DNA of 64,000 nucleotides from Anaerolineales bacterium (lineage in GTDB: Bacteria; Chloroflexota; Anaerolineae; Anaerolineales; UBA4823), in assembly GCA_003105035.1 (NCBI GenBank), contig PQAL01000035.1, forward strand, positions 28,074 through 92,073. Direction: 5' to 3'. The notes below the pieces were generated by a model, which saw only the letters and a program-made list of their open reading frames with translations, was not told where the DNA came from and ran no database searches. Numbering within the stretch: the stretch's first letter is position 1; every line of letters starts with the position of its first letter. Below are positions 25,088 through 34,949 of the stretch, one piece after another. Position numbers and translations under genes: made by a program.

Positions 25088-25555
25088 ATGGCAAAAAAAC
25101 CGGATTTTGACCTTCAAGCAGCACATAAATACTTCTCAGCCGAATGCTTTAACCGCGCCTGGGACTTTATCGATAAACCCCTCCGCAGCCCAGCTGAGGA
25201 AGAAAAAATGCTTCAGCTAAGCCTGGCATCACTCTGGCATTGGACCCAAAGGGAGGACTGCACCCCCACGAATTTATCCATCGGATACTGGCAGATCTCA
25301 CGCGTATATGCCCTTATCCGCCGGGCTGAGCAGGCTCGCCGCTATGGTGATTTATGCCTGGAAGCTTCAAAAAAAGACGGCGTCCTTCCTTTTTACCAGG
25401 GTTATGCTTATGAAGCCTTAGCGCGTGCCGAACAGGTGGCAGATAACCTGGATGCTATGGAAAAATACCTGATCCAGGCTCACCAGATTGCCAGCGGGCT
25501 GACCGAGCCGGCAGAGAAAAAACAGCTGTTGAAAGACCTGGCCACCATCCGCTAA
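25088..25555 (+). CDS. Small helical (TPR-like) protein of unknown function
   Basis: A 155-residue all-helical cytoplasmic protein; GAGGG lies just before ATG 25088. It contains HKYFSAECFNRAWDFIDKP and paired helices (ARRYGDLCLEASKK, YEALARAEQVADNLDAMEKYL) that resemble TPR units. Similar small proteins occur widely in actinobacteria and Chloroflexota without an assigned role. It lies 145 bases after the Hsp70-like gene. Confidence 0.75.
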   Translation: MAKKPDFDLQAAHKYFSAECFNRAWDFIDKPLRSPAEEEKMLQLSLASLWHWTQREDCTPTNLSIGYWQISRVYALIRRAEQARRYGDLCLEASKKDGVLPFYQGYAYEALARAEQVADNLDAMEKYLIQAHQIASGLTEPAEKKQLLKDLATIR

Positions 25556-25612
25556 GCGCCCGATACTCAAACCCATCACCTGACCATCAGCATGTCGGTG
25601 TGGTGGTCGTCC

Positions 25613-25641
25613 TTTGCACCCAACCCAAGCAGGGTTACAAT
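25613..25641 (+). promoter_or_regulatory. Promoter for a leaderless DnaE2-type polymerase mRNA
   Basis: TTTGCA (25613-25618), 17-base spacer, TACAAT (25636-25641). The ATG at 25648 begins six bases after the -10 box, so transcription would start at or next to the start codon. Confidence 0.5.
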
Positions 25642-25647
25642 CGTTGC

Positions 25648-28600
25648 ATGGGTTATTTCCATCTCGTCACCCATTCGCATTATTCATTCCTGCGTGGACT
25701 CCCCTCTCCCCAAGAGCTTGCCAATACAGCAGCCGGGCTGGGAATGAGCAGCCTTGGCATGACCGACCACCATCGCTTGAGTGGGATGGTCGAATTCCAG
25801 GATGCCTGTCAGCAAGCAGGGATCCAGCCGATCATCGGTCTGCAGGTGTCCATAGCCCCACCACCAGAACTGGGGACTGCCGAGCCAGGGATAGTGACAC
25901 TGCTGGCAATGGATATGAGCGGCTGGCGCAGCCTGTGCAGGATCTCTAGCTCCCTGGGCGGAGATAGCGATATCCTTCCGTACACTAAACTTGCAGATGA
26001 AGCCTCGGGAATCCTGTGCCTTAGTGGGGGCAGGAGAAGCCTGCTGAACCGCCTGGTGGCCACCCAGCAGCGTTCTCTTGCGGAACGCTGGATATCACAG
26101 CTGATGGATGTCCTACCAGATCGCCTGTACATCGAGCTGCAGAGCCACAGCCCGGAAGATAGTGAACTGTGCGTGAGCCTGTCCATCCTGGCTCACCGCC
26201 TGCACCTCCCCTCGGTGGCTACACACGATATTCATTACATAAGAGCTGAACAAGCCCGCTTGCAGCAGGTCATGACCGCCATCCGATTGATAAAACCAAT
26301 AAGAGATCTCGGGCAGGATGATGTGGCTCCTCCACACGCTGAGTTCCTCAGCCCGCAGGAAATGGCGGAGAGGTTACCAAATTTTCCGCAGGCATTGGCG
26401 GCTACGCAGGAAATTGCTGAGCGCTGTAAACTGGAACTACCCCTGGGAACATTGCACTTCCCTGAAATCCCTGTGCCTGCAGGGACAACCAGCCAGGAAC
26501 TGCTGCGTCAGCGTGCCCAGGCAGGCTTATCCAGGTTGTACAGCCAGGTCACACCTGAGCTGCAAAGCCGGCTTGATCATGAACTGTCGGTCATCGGTGA
26601 ATATGGGTATACCTCCCTGTTCTTGATCGTGGAAGACATCCTTAATTTCGCCAGGCAGGAAGGCATCCCATTCTCATCACGCGGTTCGGCAGGCTCTTCC
26701 CTGGTGGCCCACTGCCTTGGGATCACTTCACCCGACCCGATTCGGCTAAACCTGTTTTTTGAGCGTTTCCTCAATCCGGCCAGGGCCACGCCTCCGGATA
26801 TCGACACCGACTTATGCTCGCGCCGGCGTGAACAGGTAATCCGCTACGTCTATCAGCACTTCGGTGAAGACCGGGTGGCGACCGTTTGCACGATCAACCG
26901 CTTCCGCAGCCGCTCAGCCATCAGGGAAGTAGCCAAGGCGTATGGGCTCCCCGCGGAGGAGGTGAGCCGGCTGGCTGATAGCCTGCCTTTCCGCTGGTAT
27001 GGCCCCTCCAGCCGGGGGGCGAATAAGGAAGACCCCTTTGCCGAGCTCAGTGAGCATTACCAAACTCCTACCCACCAAAAAATATTTAAAGATACCGCGG
27101 CCTTGATCGGATTACCGCATCACCTGTCAGTACACCCTGGTGGCGTGGTGATCAGCCCGGGGTCGATGACTGACCTGGCACCCACACAGCTAGCCAACAA
27201 AGGCGTGACCATCACTCAATTTGACCTGGATTCGATCGAGCGCCTGGGACTGGTAAAGATCGACTTGCTGGGCATCAGAGGCTTGACTGTTTTGGGGGAT
27301 GTTGTCGAGATCATTGCCAAGGAGCAGCCTCTGGTCACGCGCCACCCCGGGGTGTCTACCCTCACAGAAATTTTGGAAAATATACCCACTTATGATCCAG
27401 CCGTCAGCCAGATGGTCAGTCAGGGGCGCACCATTGGTTGTTTTCAAATTGAAAGCCCCGGAATGCGGGCCACCCTTAAAGAAATAAAGGCTAGCAGCGT
27501 GGACGACCTCATGGTGGCATTGTCGCTTTACCGGCCAGGCCCGCTCACCGGCGGGCTAAAGGATGCCTTCGTGCGGCGTCACCTCGGTAAGGAAGCCACT
27601 GAGCACCTCCACCCAGCTTTAAGCAACCTGTTAGCAGACACTTACGGGGTGATCCTGTACCAGGAACAGGTGCTACGCATCGCCCACGAGCTGGCCGGGT
27701 TCAGCCTGGCAGACGCCGATTTACTGCGCCGGGCGATGTCACATTTCGACCCGGGCAAACAGATGCAGACCCTGCAAGAGAAGTTCATCAGCGAGGCATG
27801 GGAGCGTAACCAGGTGCCGGAGGAGATAGCCAGGCGAATTTGGGATTTAATGGCCGCATTTGCTGGATATGGATTCCCAAAAGCCCATGCGGCTTCCTAT
27901 GCCATGGTGAGCTGGCGCTCAGCCTGGTGCAAGACGCATTACCCGGCCTTCTTCATGGCAGCTGTGCTGGCTAATTGGGGTGGCTATTACAGCCAGCGGG
28001 TGTATATGACCGAAGCACGCCGGCTGGGGCTAAAACTGCGTTCTCCAGAAGTGAATTATGCCGAGCGTGAGTTCAGTGTAAAGCTGATCGATGGCGAGCC
28101 CGTGTTATTCATGGGCCTGGACCAGGTCAAGGAGCTCACCCGGCGTACCCAGTCTTCCATACTGAGCAAGCGCCCATTTAGCTCCTTCAGCGATTTCCTT
28201 ACCCGCACCGATCCCCGCCCGGTGGAAGCTGAGAACCTGATCAAAACAGGTGCCTTGCAGGGTTTTGGCACGATCCCTGGTCTTCTACGCCAGCTCAAAC
28301 AGGGCAACTGGCAGGCTGGGCAGCTCTCGCTGTTCAGCATGGATGAACAGGCGGAAGACGATTGGGACCTGGCTCAAAAAGTGGCTGCGCAGGAAGAGCT
28401 GTTAGGCACCGGGGTCATCGCCCATCCGCTTGAGCTGGCTGAGAAGCAGATCGCGGAGACCGGTGCATTAACCACCGTGGAAGCGGCCTCACGGCTGGAG
28501 CAGCATGTGCGTGTGGCCGGCACCCGCCAGATCTGGCGTCGCAGCCTCACCACCCGTGGCGAGTATATCTACTTTATGTCTTTGGAAGACCTGGAAGGCA

Positions 28601-28752
28601 TGTTGGACGTAGTAATCACGGCGGATGTTTACCGGCGCTCAAAGGCAGCCTTTACGACCCCGGGGCCTTACGTTGTGGAAGGCCGTGTGGATCTCGATCG
28701 TCAGCGGGGGGAGCCAATCATTCACGCCGAAAAAATCTGGTCTATAAAATAA
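25648..28752 (+). CDS. dnaE2: Error-prone DNA polymerase III alpha-type (DnaE2/ImuC class)
   Basis: A 1034-residue C-family polymerase. The ATG at 25648 (MGYFHLV) aligns with the PHP start of the family; upstream in-frame codons have no support. The N-terminal PHP domain has HSHYSFLRG, where FLRG is typical of DnaE2/ImuC rather than the LLDG of replicative DnaE, plus TDHH and ATHDIHY. The palm aspartates are D384 and D386 (PDIDTD), with VKIDLLG as a further palm segment. A beta-clamp motif QLSLF is at ~892, then a C-terminal OB fold (VRVAGTRQIWRR). Length also fits DnaE2. No ImuA/ImuB-like gene is adjacent, so SOS mutagenesis is inferred by class only. Confidence 0.88.
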   Translation: MGYFHLVTHSHYSFLRGLPSPQELANTAAGLGMSSLGMTDHHRLSGMVEFQDACQQAGIQPIIGLQVSIAPPPELGTAEPGIVTLLAMDMSGWRSLCRISSSLGGDSDILPYTKLADEASGILCLSGGRRSLLNRLVATQQRSLAERWISQLMDVLPDRLYIELQSHSPEDSELCVSLSILAHRLHLPSVATHDIHYIRAEQARLQQVMTAIRLIKPIRDLGQDDVAPPHAEFLSPQEMAERLPNFPQALAATQEIAERCKLELPLGTLHFPEIPVPAGTTSQELLRQRAQAGLSRLYSQVTPELQSRLDHELSVIGEYGYTSLFLIVEDILNFARQEGIPFSSRGSAGSSLVAHCLGITSPDPIRLNLFFERFLNPARATPPDIDTDLCSRRREQVIRYVYQHFGEDRVATVCTINRFRSRSAIREVAKAYGLPAEEVSRLADSLPFRWYGPSSRGANKEDPFAELSEHYQTPTHQKIFKDTAALIGLPHHLSVHPGGVVISPGSMTDLAPTQLANKGVTITQFDLDSIERLGLVKIDLLGIRGLTVLGDVVEIIAKEQPLVTRHPGVSTLTEILENIPTYDPAVSQMVSQGRTIGCFQIESPGMRATLKEIKASSVDDLMVALSLYRPGPLTGGLKDAFVRRHLGKEATEHLHPALSNLLADTYGVILYQEQVLRIAHELAGFSLADADLLRRAMSHFDPGKQMQTLQEKFISEAWERNQVPEEIARRIWDLMAAFAGYGFPKAHAASYAMVSWRSAWCKTHYPAFFMAAVLANWGGYYSQRVYMTEARRLGLKLRSPEVNYAEREFSVKLIDGEPVLFMGLDQVKELTRRTQSSILSKRPFSSFSDFLTRTDPRPVEAENLIKTGALQGFGTIPGLLRQLKQGNWQAGQLSLFSMDEQAEDDWDLAQKVAAQEELLGTGVIAHPLELAEKQIAETGALTTVEAASRLEQHVRVAGTRQIWRRSLTTRGEYIYFMSLEDLEGMLDVVITADVYRRSKAAFTTPGPYVVEGRVDLDRQRGEPIIHAEKIWSIK

Positions 28753-28758
28753 AAGAAT

Positions 28759-28785
28759 GGGAGGCCAGCTAACAACCGGCCTCCC
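28759..28785. terminator. Bidirectional terminator between dnaE2 and the multicopper oxidase gene
   Basis: GGGAGGCC (28759-28766) pairs with GGCCTCCC (28778-28785) around an 11-nt loop. The minus-strand side ends in a T-rich tail (complement of 28745-28757), stronger than the plus side (TTAATATTT). It serves two convergent genes. Confidence 0.8.
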
Positions 28786-28858
28786 CTTAATATTTCCCCT
28801 TTCAAAGTCCCCATTCTTTATTCTATTGTGGTAGTTATTAGGCTCCTTCCCTGCTTAT

Positions 28859-31800
28859 TTATGGAGCGGGTGGTATGGGGAATGGCGTGGCATTCACCCA
28901 ATTTGAGTTCCCAAGGATATTGACCGCGCGTATCCTGAAGTAGTAGCTGACACGTGGGATATTACCAGTGGTGTATGTTTGTGTGTTGGCACCTACTGTG
29001 ACGGTTGTCAATCCGATAGTGAAATTGATGTCGGTGGCACGTTGGATTTCAAAACTGGCCTCGTTGTTGGAATTATCCACCCAGGTGAGGGTAACCCGCT
29101 CATTGTTACCCTGCCTGACAGCTGTTGCAGCCAGGATGGAGGGGTCTGCGGGAATGTCAACCGTGATAGTGGCCAGGTTCGAGTAACCTGATGATCCTAG
29201 AGGGGAAATTGCCGCCACCCGATAGAAGTAAGAGGTACCCAATGTGACGGTGTTATCCACAAAACTTGTCGCACCGGTATTGTTGTGGGCTGGAGCCGTG
29301 GCAATCAGGACAAAATTCACGCCATCAGTGGAACGCTCAACCAAAAAGCCGGTTTCACCGACAGAGTTGTCGATCCAGTTAAGATTAACTGACGGACTAA
29401 CCAGTAACGATGCTTGCAGGTCCGAGGGGGCTGCAATCACAGCTATAGTACCTGAGACAGACTGGACCGTTTTGTTCGGGTACGCTGTACCATAACCCAC
29501 AGTGTTCTGAGCCACGACCTGGTAGGATACAATCGGACCGTTTCGCCGGTAAGAGGTGTCGTTAAAACTCCTCAATCCGTGCATGTTTGGTTGATCTAAT
29601 GGCGAGAGTACTGTCCCAAGATCTACCCAGCCGGTGCCATCGTTCTTCTGTACCAGGAAGGATGTCTCATTTATCGAGTTGTCATTCCAGGTGAGGGTCA
29701 GCACCGTATTATTACCTGTTCCAGCGATGGTATAGACAAGACCATCGGGTGCATTGGGGGGCAAGGCTACCACGACCGGACGCATCATATCCATTTCCTC
29801 ATGTGACAGGATGTGGCAGTGGATCATATACTCAGCACCAAAGTTGACCAACTGGTTTTCTATCGGAGCCGCGACCCCATTGGGATCCGTGGGGTTGAAC
29901 ATTGATGTGTCGCCCAGCGGCATCATGGGATTAAGTGGCCGGATGCTGTTAGGCAGCTCAAACGGTACCACCGGGATGATGGGCCGGATAGCGAAGTAGG
30001 TATCCTCCAGCGGGCTCACGCGCACGGTGTCCTTCCAGCCCAGCTCAGTTGCATCGGGCGGGATGATGATGTTGTCCCAGGTGACCCGGTTGAGCACCTG
30101 CACATCGTACAGGTGGAAGTGGATCGGGTGCGTGTCCACCCCGTTGTGGGTGATCTTCCAGATCTGCGTACCGTCGTTCCCCACTGAAATCGGAGTGAGC
30201 GTGTCGGTGGATGGCAGGTTAGTGCCATCAAAGATCTCAGTGGGTGGATTCACGAACGGGTACAGTACGACGTTCTGCAAGACTGGATCGGCCGGGACGA
30301 CCTCAACGCCGATGTTGCCTGACATCCGGCCATACGGCTCGAAGTTGGTAGAGTTCATCTCATCGTGCAGGGCCTTGGGTTCGATCGCGACACCGACCTG
30401 CGGGCCAGCCAGGGTATCAAACTTGAATATGTCATGACCTTGTTCTGAGATGCGGGCAAACCCATCACATTTTGAGCTCGGGTTCGTGGGGTTATTGCAC
30501 CAACCGCCGGAGACAAAGCTCGTGCCATAGGCTGAGTTGTAACCTGCCTGCCCAACGATGATCGGGTTCTGGCCAGATTCAAACACACCTGAGCCGTTCG
30601 CGTGATGCCGGAAGGCAGCGTTAAGAGCGGACAAGTTGAAGGCAGGTGCGGGTGGGTTTGCGGCAACCTGAACCTGCATGATGGTGCGGGTGTTGGGACC
30701 GTAACCCGGCAGGATGGTCGGTGCGCCATTCGGGCTCAGGTCTGGACCACCCGTATAGTAATCGTAGGTGGAGATGCGAGCCGGGAAAGCCGCCGGGGCA
30801 TCATTATACATGATCAAAGTCTTGCCAGCAAACTGGGAGAAGTCGACAATCACATCCGCCCGTTCAGCAGGTCCCAGTAATAGAGAGTGCTTGTCCACAT
30901 TGCCGACGTCGAAGCGGGTGGGGTCGATGATCCAGGTCGTTTCCTGCTGACCATCCACGACCACCGGCGCCGGCAGGAAGCCGCCTTCGGAGCCGATTTG
31001 GATCCAGTCCGGACCCCTCAGGTCGAGAGTCGCCCCACTTGTAGGATCGACCATGCTCTCGAGAGGTGTTGGGAAGAAGTTCGGGTCGGTCTGGGCGACT
31101 GCCAGTTCAGCAGGATTCAAAGCCACTTCACTGAGGGTGCCAGTGGTCGGATCAGCCACATACCACTGCAAGTTCCAAAAACGATCGTTAGCCGCATTGA
31201 GGATGCGCAGGCGGTAAGACTTGGGATCTAGCGTCACCGTTGGATAGGCCGTCCCATTAACGATAGGCGTGTCGTTGAACTGCTCCATGCCGGCCGAGTT
31301 ATTGGGTGTGCCTGGGATAGTGGGGGGCTCGCAGAACGGGTCGGTGTCGTACTGCCAGGTGGCTGGATCGTCCAGGTTGCATGGCACTGCCAAGGACGTG
31401 GTGAAGTCATCAGCTGTATACCTAATACCATCTGGACCAAGAGGATCCATACCAAAGTACGGATTTGCAATCTGATCGAAGGTGGGGGTCACAGGCGGCC
31501 AGAACCAAGGTCCATAGAACCAACGCCCGAAGGCGCTCATGCCGGATGGGTCATTGGGGTTCTGGGTGGGCATGTAGACATGCTCATACCACAGGTCGCC
31601 TTCGCTACCCCAGCGGGTGTAGTCCCAGGTCGGGTCCTGCAACGCCATTTGGGCTGCGCTGGGTACAAAGGTGCGATCCTGAATGACCAGGGGGATGCCC
31701 TCGCCCAGGCCGGAGAAAGTGCCATTCGGGCCGAATAAGGCTTGTTCAGTTGGGTCAGTGATCAAATAGCCGGCGGCTTCACCAGCGTACACGTTCAGGC

Positions 31801-34117
31801 GGGTGATGCCCCAGGCATGGTCGTGGTAGAACATCAAGCGGGCAGACTGCTGGTTGGTGTAGTAGAAGGTGGTGCAACCATCGGTCGGGGAGGAGCAATC
31901 TGGAACTCCGGCAGGTTGATCACCACCCACCATATCTGGGACCTGACTGACGGCCACACCCTCTGGCCAGCCAGTTTCCTCGTTGGCAGGGGTGATCCAC
32001 TGGTGGGGAGAGCCATCGCTGATCCAGGGGGTGATGCCACCATGCAGGTGGATGCTGGCCCGGGTTTCTGCAAAGCAGTCCATGCGGGTCTTGGACGTCT
32101 CGCCACATGCGGGATTACGCACCATGTCGGTAACGCTGCCCTGATCCATCGGGCCGCTCATTTGCATCGGCCCCATGCCGGAGCCCATGAAGGTTGTGTC
32201 GACTGGAATGAACAGATCACCGGCTTGCCCGGTTGGGAGCAGGTTGTAGAAGACAATCCGGACAGGCTTGTCCTTCTGTGCCGCAATGATCGGACCCATG
32301 TAGTGCGGGTCATCCACTGCATAGACTGGCTGGCCGTTGACCAAGATCGGAGTAGGTGGCACATTCGGGTCAAGGTTGTCGTTGGCGAGTGCAACGTGCT
32401 TGCTCCAGGAGGCATTGGCCGGGGTCTCGAGCTGTACATACTCACGCAGGAGCGTACCCGAGGCTGGCAGGGAGGAGCTCATGCGCTCACGGTGCTGCAC
32501 CAGGGCGATGACATAATAATCCGCATCAGCCGCATATCCATTGGCGATTGTGAAAGTAGTAGTATCTGGTACAGCCAGGGGGATGTATTGACCCAGGTTG
32601 TTGGGTGTGCAGCCGACAGAAGGGTCACAGAGCAAGGGCAGGCCATCCTGGAATTTCTTGATCCCACCCGCGGTGATGTAACCTGAGCCACCAGCTGTTA
32701 AATTTATAGCTGTGACCGCGCCGAAGTCGGTGAAGGCTGTAGCGGTTGCTCCGCTGCCGGTACCTAGGCTATCGGTGATGCTTACAGAAGGGGCAGAAGT
32801 ATAACCAGACCCGTAGGTGTTTACTGTTACAGACTGGATAGCAAGTGTTGCGAGAGCCGTTGCCCCGCTTCCACCATTGATGGGGCTGAAGATGGTCCCA
32901 TCACGGATGACCACCTTGGGAGCTACGGAGTAACCTGACCCAGGATTGTCTACGATGATCCCCGTGACAGCGCCCGTGATTGTATCATAGGTAGCATGCG
33001 CTTTAGCCTGCACGCCATTCGGGTCATCAGGCAGGTCAAAGTCTACTGTCGGAAACGTATAACCGCTACCAGGGGTAGTCAGGGTGATCTGGTCAACCCC
33101 GCCATAGGCAACTGCCATGGCACCCCCTGAGGGTTGGGTTAAGAGTGCACCATCTATCGTGACCGTCCCCGGTGCGGTTGTAAAGGTGATCTCCCAGGGG
33201 CCGGTTCCGGTGACCGAGATAAATGCAATTCCAGCACCAGTAAGCGCAGTCTGTACATCTGCTGCTGTTGCATTAAATGCAATTGGTCCAGCCGTCGCAG
33301 CATCCACCTGAAGCAGGAAGGTGCCACCCGTGGCACTGCCGATGCTCACGCTAAAGGTGTTGGTTCCAGTGGCTGCCACGCTTGCTCCAGTTGCGGGTAC
33401 AAGCATGGTGAGAAGAGCGGGGTCAATCGTGACAGAGGCGGGTGTAGTCACAAAGGTTATCACCCATGGGTCGAGAAGCGTGCCAGTACCCGTGACCGTG
33501 GCTACGGTAGGGCCACCGAGCGCTGCTTCAACATCCGCTGCCAGTGCGTTCCAGGCAATGGGAGCTGTCGCGGTACCACCATCGATAGAGAGCGTGAAGG
33601 TACCACCTGTAGCGCTGCCTACGCTCAGACTATAAATATTGAGAGCCCCTGGATTGGTTGAAGCCGGAGTGAACGGCAGTCCACCAGCGATACTGACCAC
33701 AGGCGCAGTGTAACCAGAACCCGGTAGATCCACTGTGATAGACGTGACGGAACCGGAAAGGTTAACCAACGCAGTAGCCAGGGCATTCGTGCCTGCGCCG
33801 GTGAAGTCAACCAACGCACTCGTGTAGCCGCTGCCAGGATTGGTGATGTTTATGCCAGTGATGGCACCATTAGCGCCTACGGTCGCATCTGCCGTCGCTC
33901 CAGTACCGTCCCCGGTGATAACCACCTGGGCATCTGGCAGGGTTAACGAGCTAAGAGCCCAGTTGGGGTAAGGCCCAAAGTAATGCGGCACTTTTGACTC
34001 ATCCGTTGCACTCATTGGCATCGCTGCACCGTTCTGGACCTGGCTTATGCCTCCCAAGACCAGGGATGCAAATGCAATTGACAATAATATATATTTCAGA
34101 AATCTATGAATACTCAT
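28859..34117 (-). CDS. Giant secreted multicopper oxidase with N-terminal GSGYT repeats and three fibronectin type III domains
   Basis: A 1752-residue exported protein; GGAG lies seven bases before ATG 34117 and residues ~1-32 form a signal peptide. Residues ~65-480 hold repeated NPGSGYTSAP-like beta units and two TGGTFTL…AADVxxAL units. The multicopper oxidase core (~500-1455) has all four copper-binding blocks: HLHG (~689), YHDHAWG (~765), HPIHFHL (~1330) and HCHILSHEEMDM (~1434), giving type 1, 2 and 3 sites with a Met axial ligand, as in CotA-like and bilirubin-oxidase-like enzymes. Three FN3 domains follow (~1455-1752). It oxidises phenols, Mn(II) or Fe(II) with O2 outside the cell; which one is unknown. 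Ordinary MCOs have about 500 residues. Confidence 0.9.
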   Translation of the reverse strand: MSIHRFLKYILLSIAFASLVLGGISQVQNGAAMPMSATDESKVPHYFGPYPNWALSSLTLPDAQVVITGDGTGATADATVGANGAITGINITNPGSGYTSALVDFTGAGTNALATALVNLSGSVTSITVDLPGSGYTAPVVSIAGGLPFTPASTNPGALNIYSLSVGSATGGTFTLSIDGGTATAPIAWNALAADVEAALGGPTVATVTGTGTLLDPWVITFVTTPASVTIDPALLTMLVPATGASVAATGTNTFSVSIGSATGGTFLLQVDAATAGPIAFNATAADVQTALTGAGIAFISVTGTGPWEITFTTAPGTVTIDGALLTQPSGGAMAVAYGGVDQITLTTPGSGYTFPTVDFDLPDDPNGVQAKAHATYDTITGAVTGIIVDNPGSGYSVAPKVVIRDGTIFSPINGGSGATALATLAIQSVTVNTYGSGYTSAPSVSITDSLGTGSGATATAFTDFGAVTAINLTAGGSGYITAGGIKKFQDGLPLLCDPSVGCTPNNLGQYIPLAVPDTTTFTIANGYAADADYYVIALVQHRERMSSSLPASGTLLREYVQLETPANASWSKHVALANDNLDPNVPPTPILVNGQPVYAVDDPHYMGPIIAAQKDKPVRIVFYNLLPTGQAGDLFIPVDTTFMGSGMGPMQMSGPMDQGSVTDMVRNPACGETSKTRMDCFAETRASIHLHGGITPWISDGSPHQWITPANEETGWPEGVAVSQVPDMVGGDQPAGVPDCSSPTDGCTTFYYTNQQSARLMFYHDHAWGITRLNVYAGEAAGYLITDPTEQALFGPNGTFSGLGEGIPLVIQDRTFVPSAAQMALQDPTWDYTRWGSEGDLWYEHVYMPTQNPNDPSGMSAFGRWFYGPWFWPPVTPTFDQIANPYFGMDPLGPDGIRYTADDFTTSLAVPCNLDDPATWQYDTDPFCEPPTIPGTPNNSAGMEQFNDTPIVNGTAYPTVTLDPKSYRLRILNAANDRFWNLQWYVADPTTGTLSEVALNPAELAVAQTDPNFFPTPLESMVDPTSGATLDLRGPDWIQIGSEGGFLPAPVVVDGQQETTWIIDPTRFDVGNVDKHSLLLGPAERADVIVDFSQFAGKTLIMYNDAPAAFPARISTYDYYTGGPDLSPNGAPTILPGYGPNTRTIMQVQVAANPPAPAFNLSALNAAFRHHANGSGVFESGQNPIIVGQAGYNSAYGTSFVSGGWCNNPTNPSSKCDGFARISEQGHDIFKFDTLAGPQVGVAIEPKALHDEMNSTNFEPYGRMSGNIGVEVVPADPVLQNVVLYPFVNPPTEIFDGTNLPSTDTLTPISVGNDGTQIWKITHNGVDTHPIHFHLYDVQVLNRVTWDNIIIPPDATELGWKDTVRVSPLEDTYFAIRPIIPVVPFELPNSIRPLNPMMPLGDTSMFNPTDPNGVAAPIENQLVNFGAEYMIHCHILSHEEMDMMRPVVVALPPNAPDGLVYTIAGTGNNTVLTLTWNDNSINETSFLVQKNDGTGWVDLGTVLSPLDQPNMHGLRSFNDTSYRRNGPIVSYQVVAQNTVGYGTAYPNKTVQSVSGTIAVIAAPSDLQASLLVSPSVNLNWIDNSVGETGFLVERSTDGVNFVLIATAPAHNNTGATSFVDNTVTLGTSYFYRVAAISPLGSSGYSNLATITVDIPADPSILAATAVRQGNNERVTLTWVDNSNNEASFEIQRATDINFTIGLTTVTVGANTQTYTTGNIPRVSYYFRIRAVNILGNSNWVNATPFPIPPAP

Positions 34118-34429
34118 ATTAGGTCTCCTGTGTAATGAATAGATTTTGGGGTAACTGTTTATAAATTGAAAATTTGACCTTGTAGATGATTGTCCTTCGC
34201 ACCTTCCCTGTGAGATACCTGCCTGAGATAAATCTTTCGCTGGATGGATGAATTACCCAAGTTTTGAGTCGCTCCTAAAAGGACGGAGCAAGGAATTGTT
34301 TGTGAAATATGTTGGCCGAAAAATTTCTCATCAAGCCATATGCGTGATCCATGTTCAGAATATTCCTCCTACATCTCTTTTTTGTCTAAAGATTTCCATT
34401 GGTATATTTTTGCTATTGAAGTTTACTTA
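34118..34429. other. Leader region of the multicopper oxidase gene
   Basis: 312 AT-rich bases between the receiver-domain gene and the oxidase gene. A TATAAA-like sequence occurs about 45 bases upstream of the oxidase ATG, but no convincing -35 box. No gene, RNA or repeat is supported. Confidence 0.4.
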
Positions 34430-34786
34430 CTAACCCAGGATTGTATTGACACAATCCAGCAACCGTTCAGGGGCAATTGGTTTATTAAGGTAATGTGCAT
34501 TTAATAATGTGTCGCCCTTCTCAATTTCAGAAGCTGACTGGTCGGTCAGTATCACGATTGAGAGGTGGGGAACCATGCCCAGAATCTTGGGATTAAGTAA
34601 ATTATTGGTGTCAGGCACATTGATATCAGCGATGATCAGGTAGTAATCTCTAGTTTGAATAATATTTATTGCTTTAGTCACACAATTGCTTGAGGTCACA
34701 AGATAACCGGCGCGTTGAAGGATCAGCTTCAAAGATTGGCACAGGTTGGTATCGTCCTCAATCAGCATGATTCGATTTGATCTCAT
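34430..34786 (-). CDS. Stand-alone receiver-domain (CheY-like) response regulator
   Basis: A 118-residue protein consisting of one REC domain. The acidic pair is in LIEDDTN, the phospho-acceptor Asp is in LIIADINVPD (~residue 54), the switch Thr in VILTDQ and the conserved Lys in YLNKPI. No output domain. It is the last gene of a kinase-regulator-receiver series on the minus strand, 163 bases after the response regulator. It may be a phosphate sink or bind a partner protein. Confidence 0.88.
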   Translation of the reverse strand: MRSNRIMLIEDDTNLCQSLKLILQRAGYLVTSSNCVTKAINIIQTRDYYLIIADINVPDTNNLLNPKILGMVPHLSIVILTDQSASEIEKGDTLLNAHYLNKPIAPERLLDCVNTILG

Positions 34787-34860
34787 AGCTCTCCGCGTAT
34801 ATCAATCTCTTTTGTATTCTATAGATAATCCGAGGCTGAATAATTGGAAAAAGTTGGAAA

Positions 34861-34881
34861 CTATTGGCGAGAAGCCAATAG
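34861..34881. promoter_or_regulatory. Perfect 8-bp inverted repeat before the receiver gene
   Basis: CTATTGGC (34861-34868) and GCCAATAG (34874-34881) with a 5-nt loop, about 75 bases upstream of the receiver ATG. It could be an operator or a leader hairpin after the terminator at 34899. Confidence 0.4.
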
Positions 34882-34890
34882 TGCAATTAA

Positions 34891-34923
34891 AAATAAATGC
34901 GGGCAAGAACAAACCTTGCCCGC
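34891..34923 (-). terminator. Rho-independent terminator after the response regulator gene
   Basis: A perfect 9-bp stem GCGGGCAAG (34899-34907)/CTTGCCCGC (34915-34923) with a 7-nt loop, followed on the minus strand by ATTTATTTTT. It lies 27 bases past the stop at 34950 and should reduce readthrough into the receiver gene. Confidence 0.85.
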
Positions 34924-34949
34924 AGGAAAACAGGTGTTTTGGTCAGCTA

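Noticed and set aside
34248..34433. 61-codon plus-strand ORF in the oxidase leader
   Set aside because: It runs antisense into the end of the receiver gene, has low-complexity AT-rich composition and no ribosome site.
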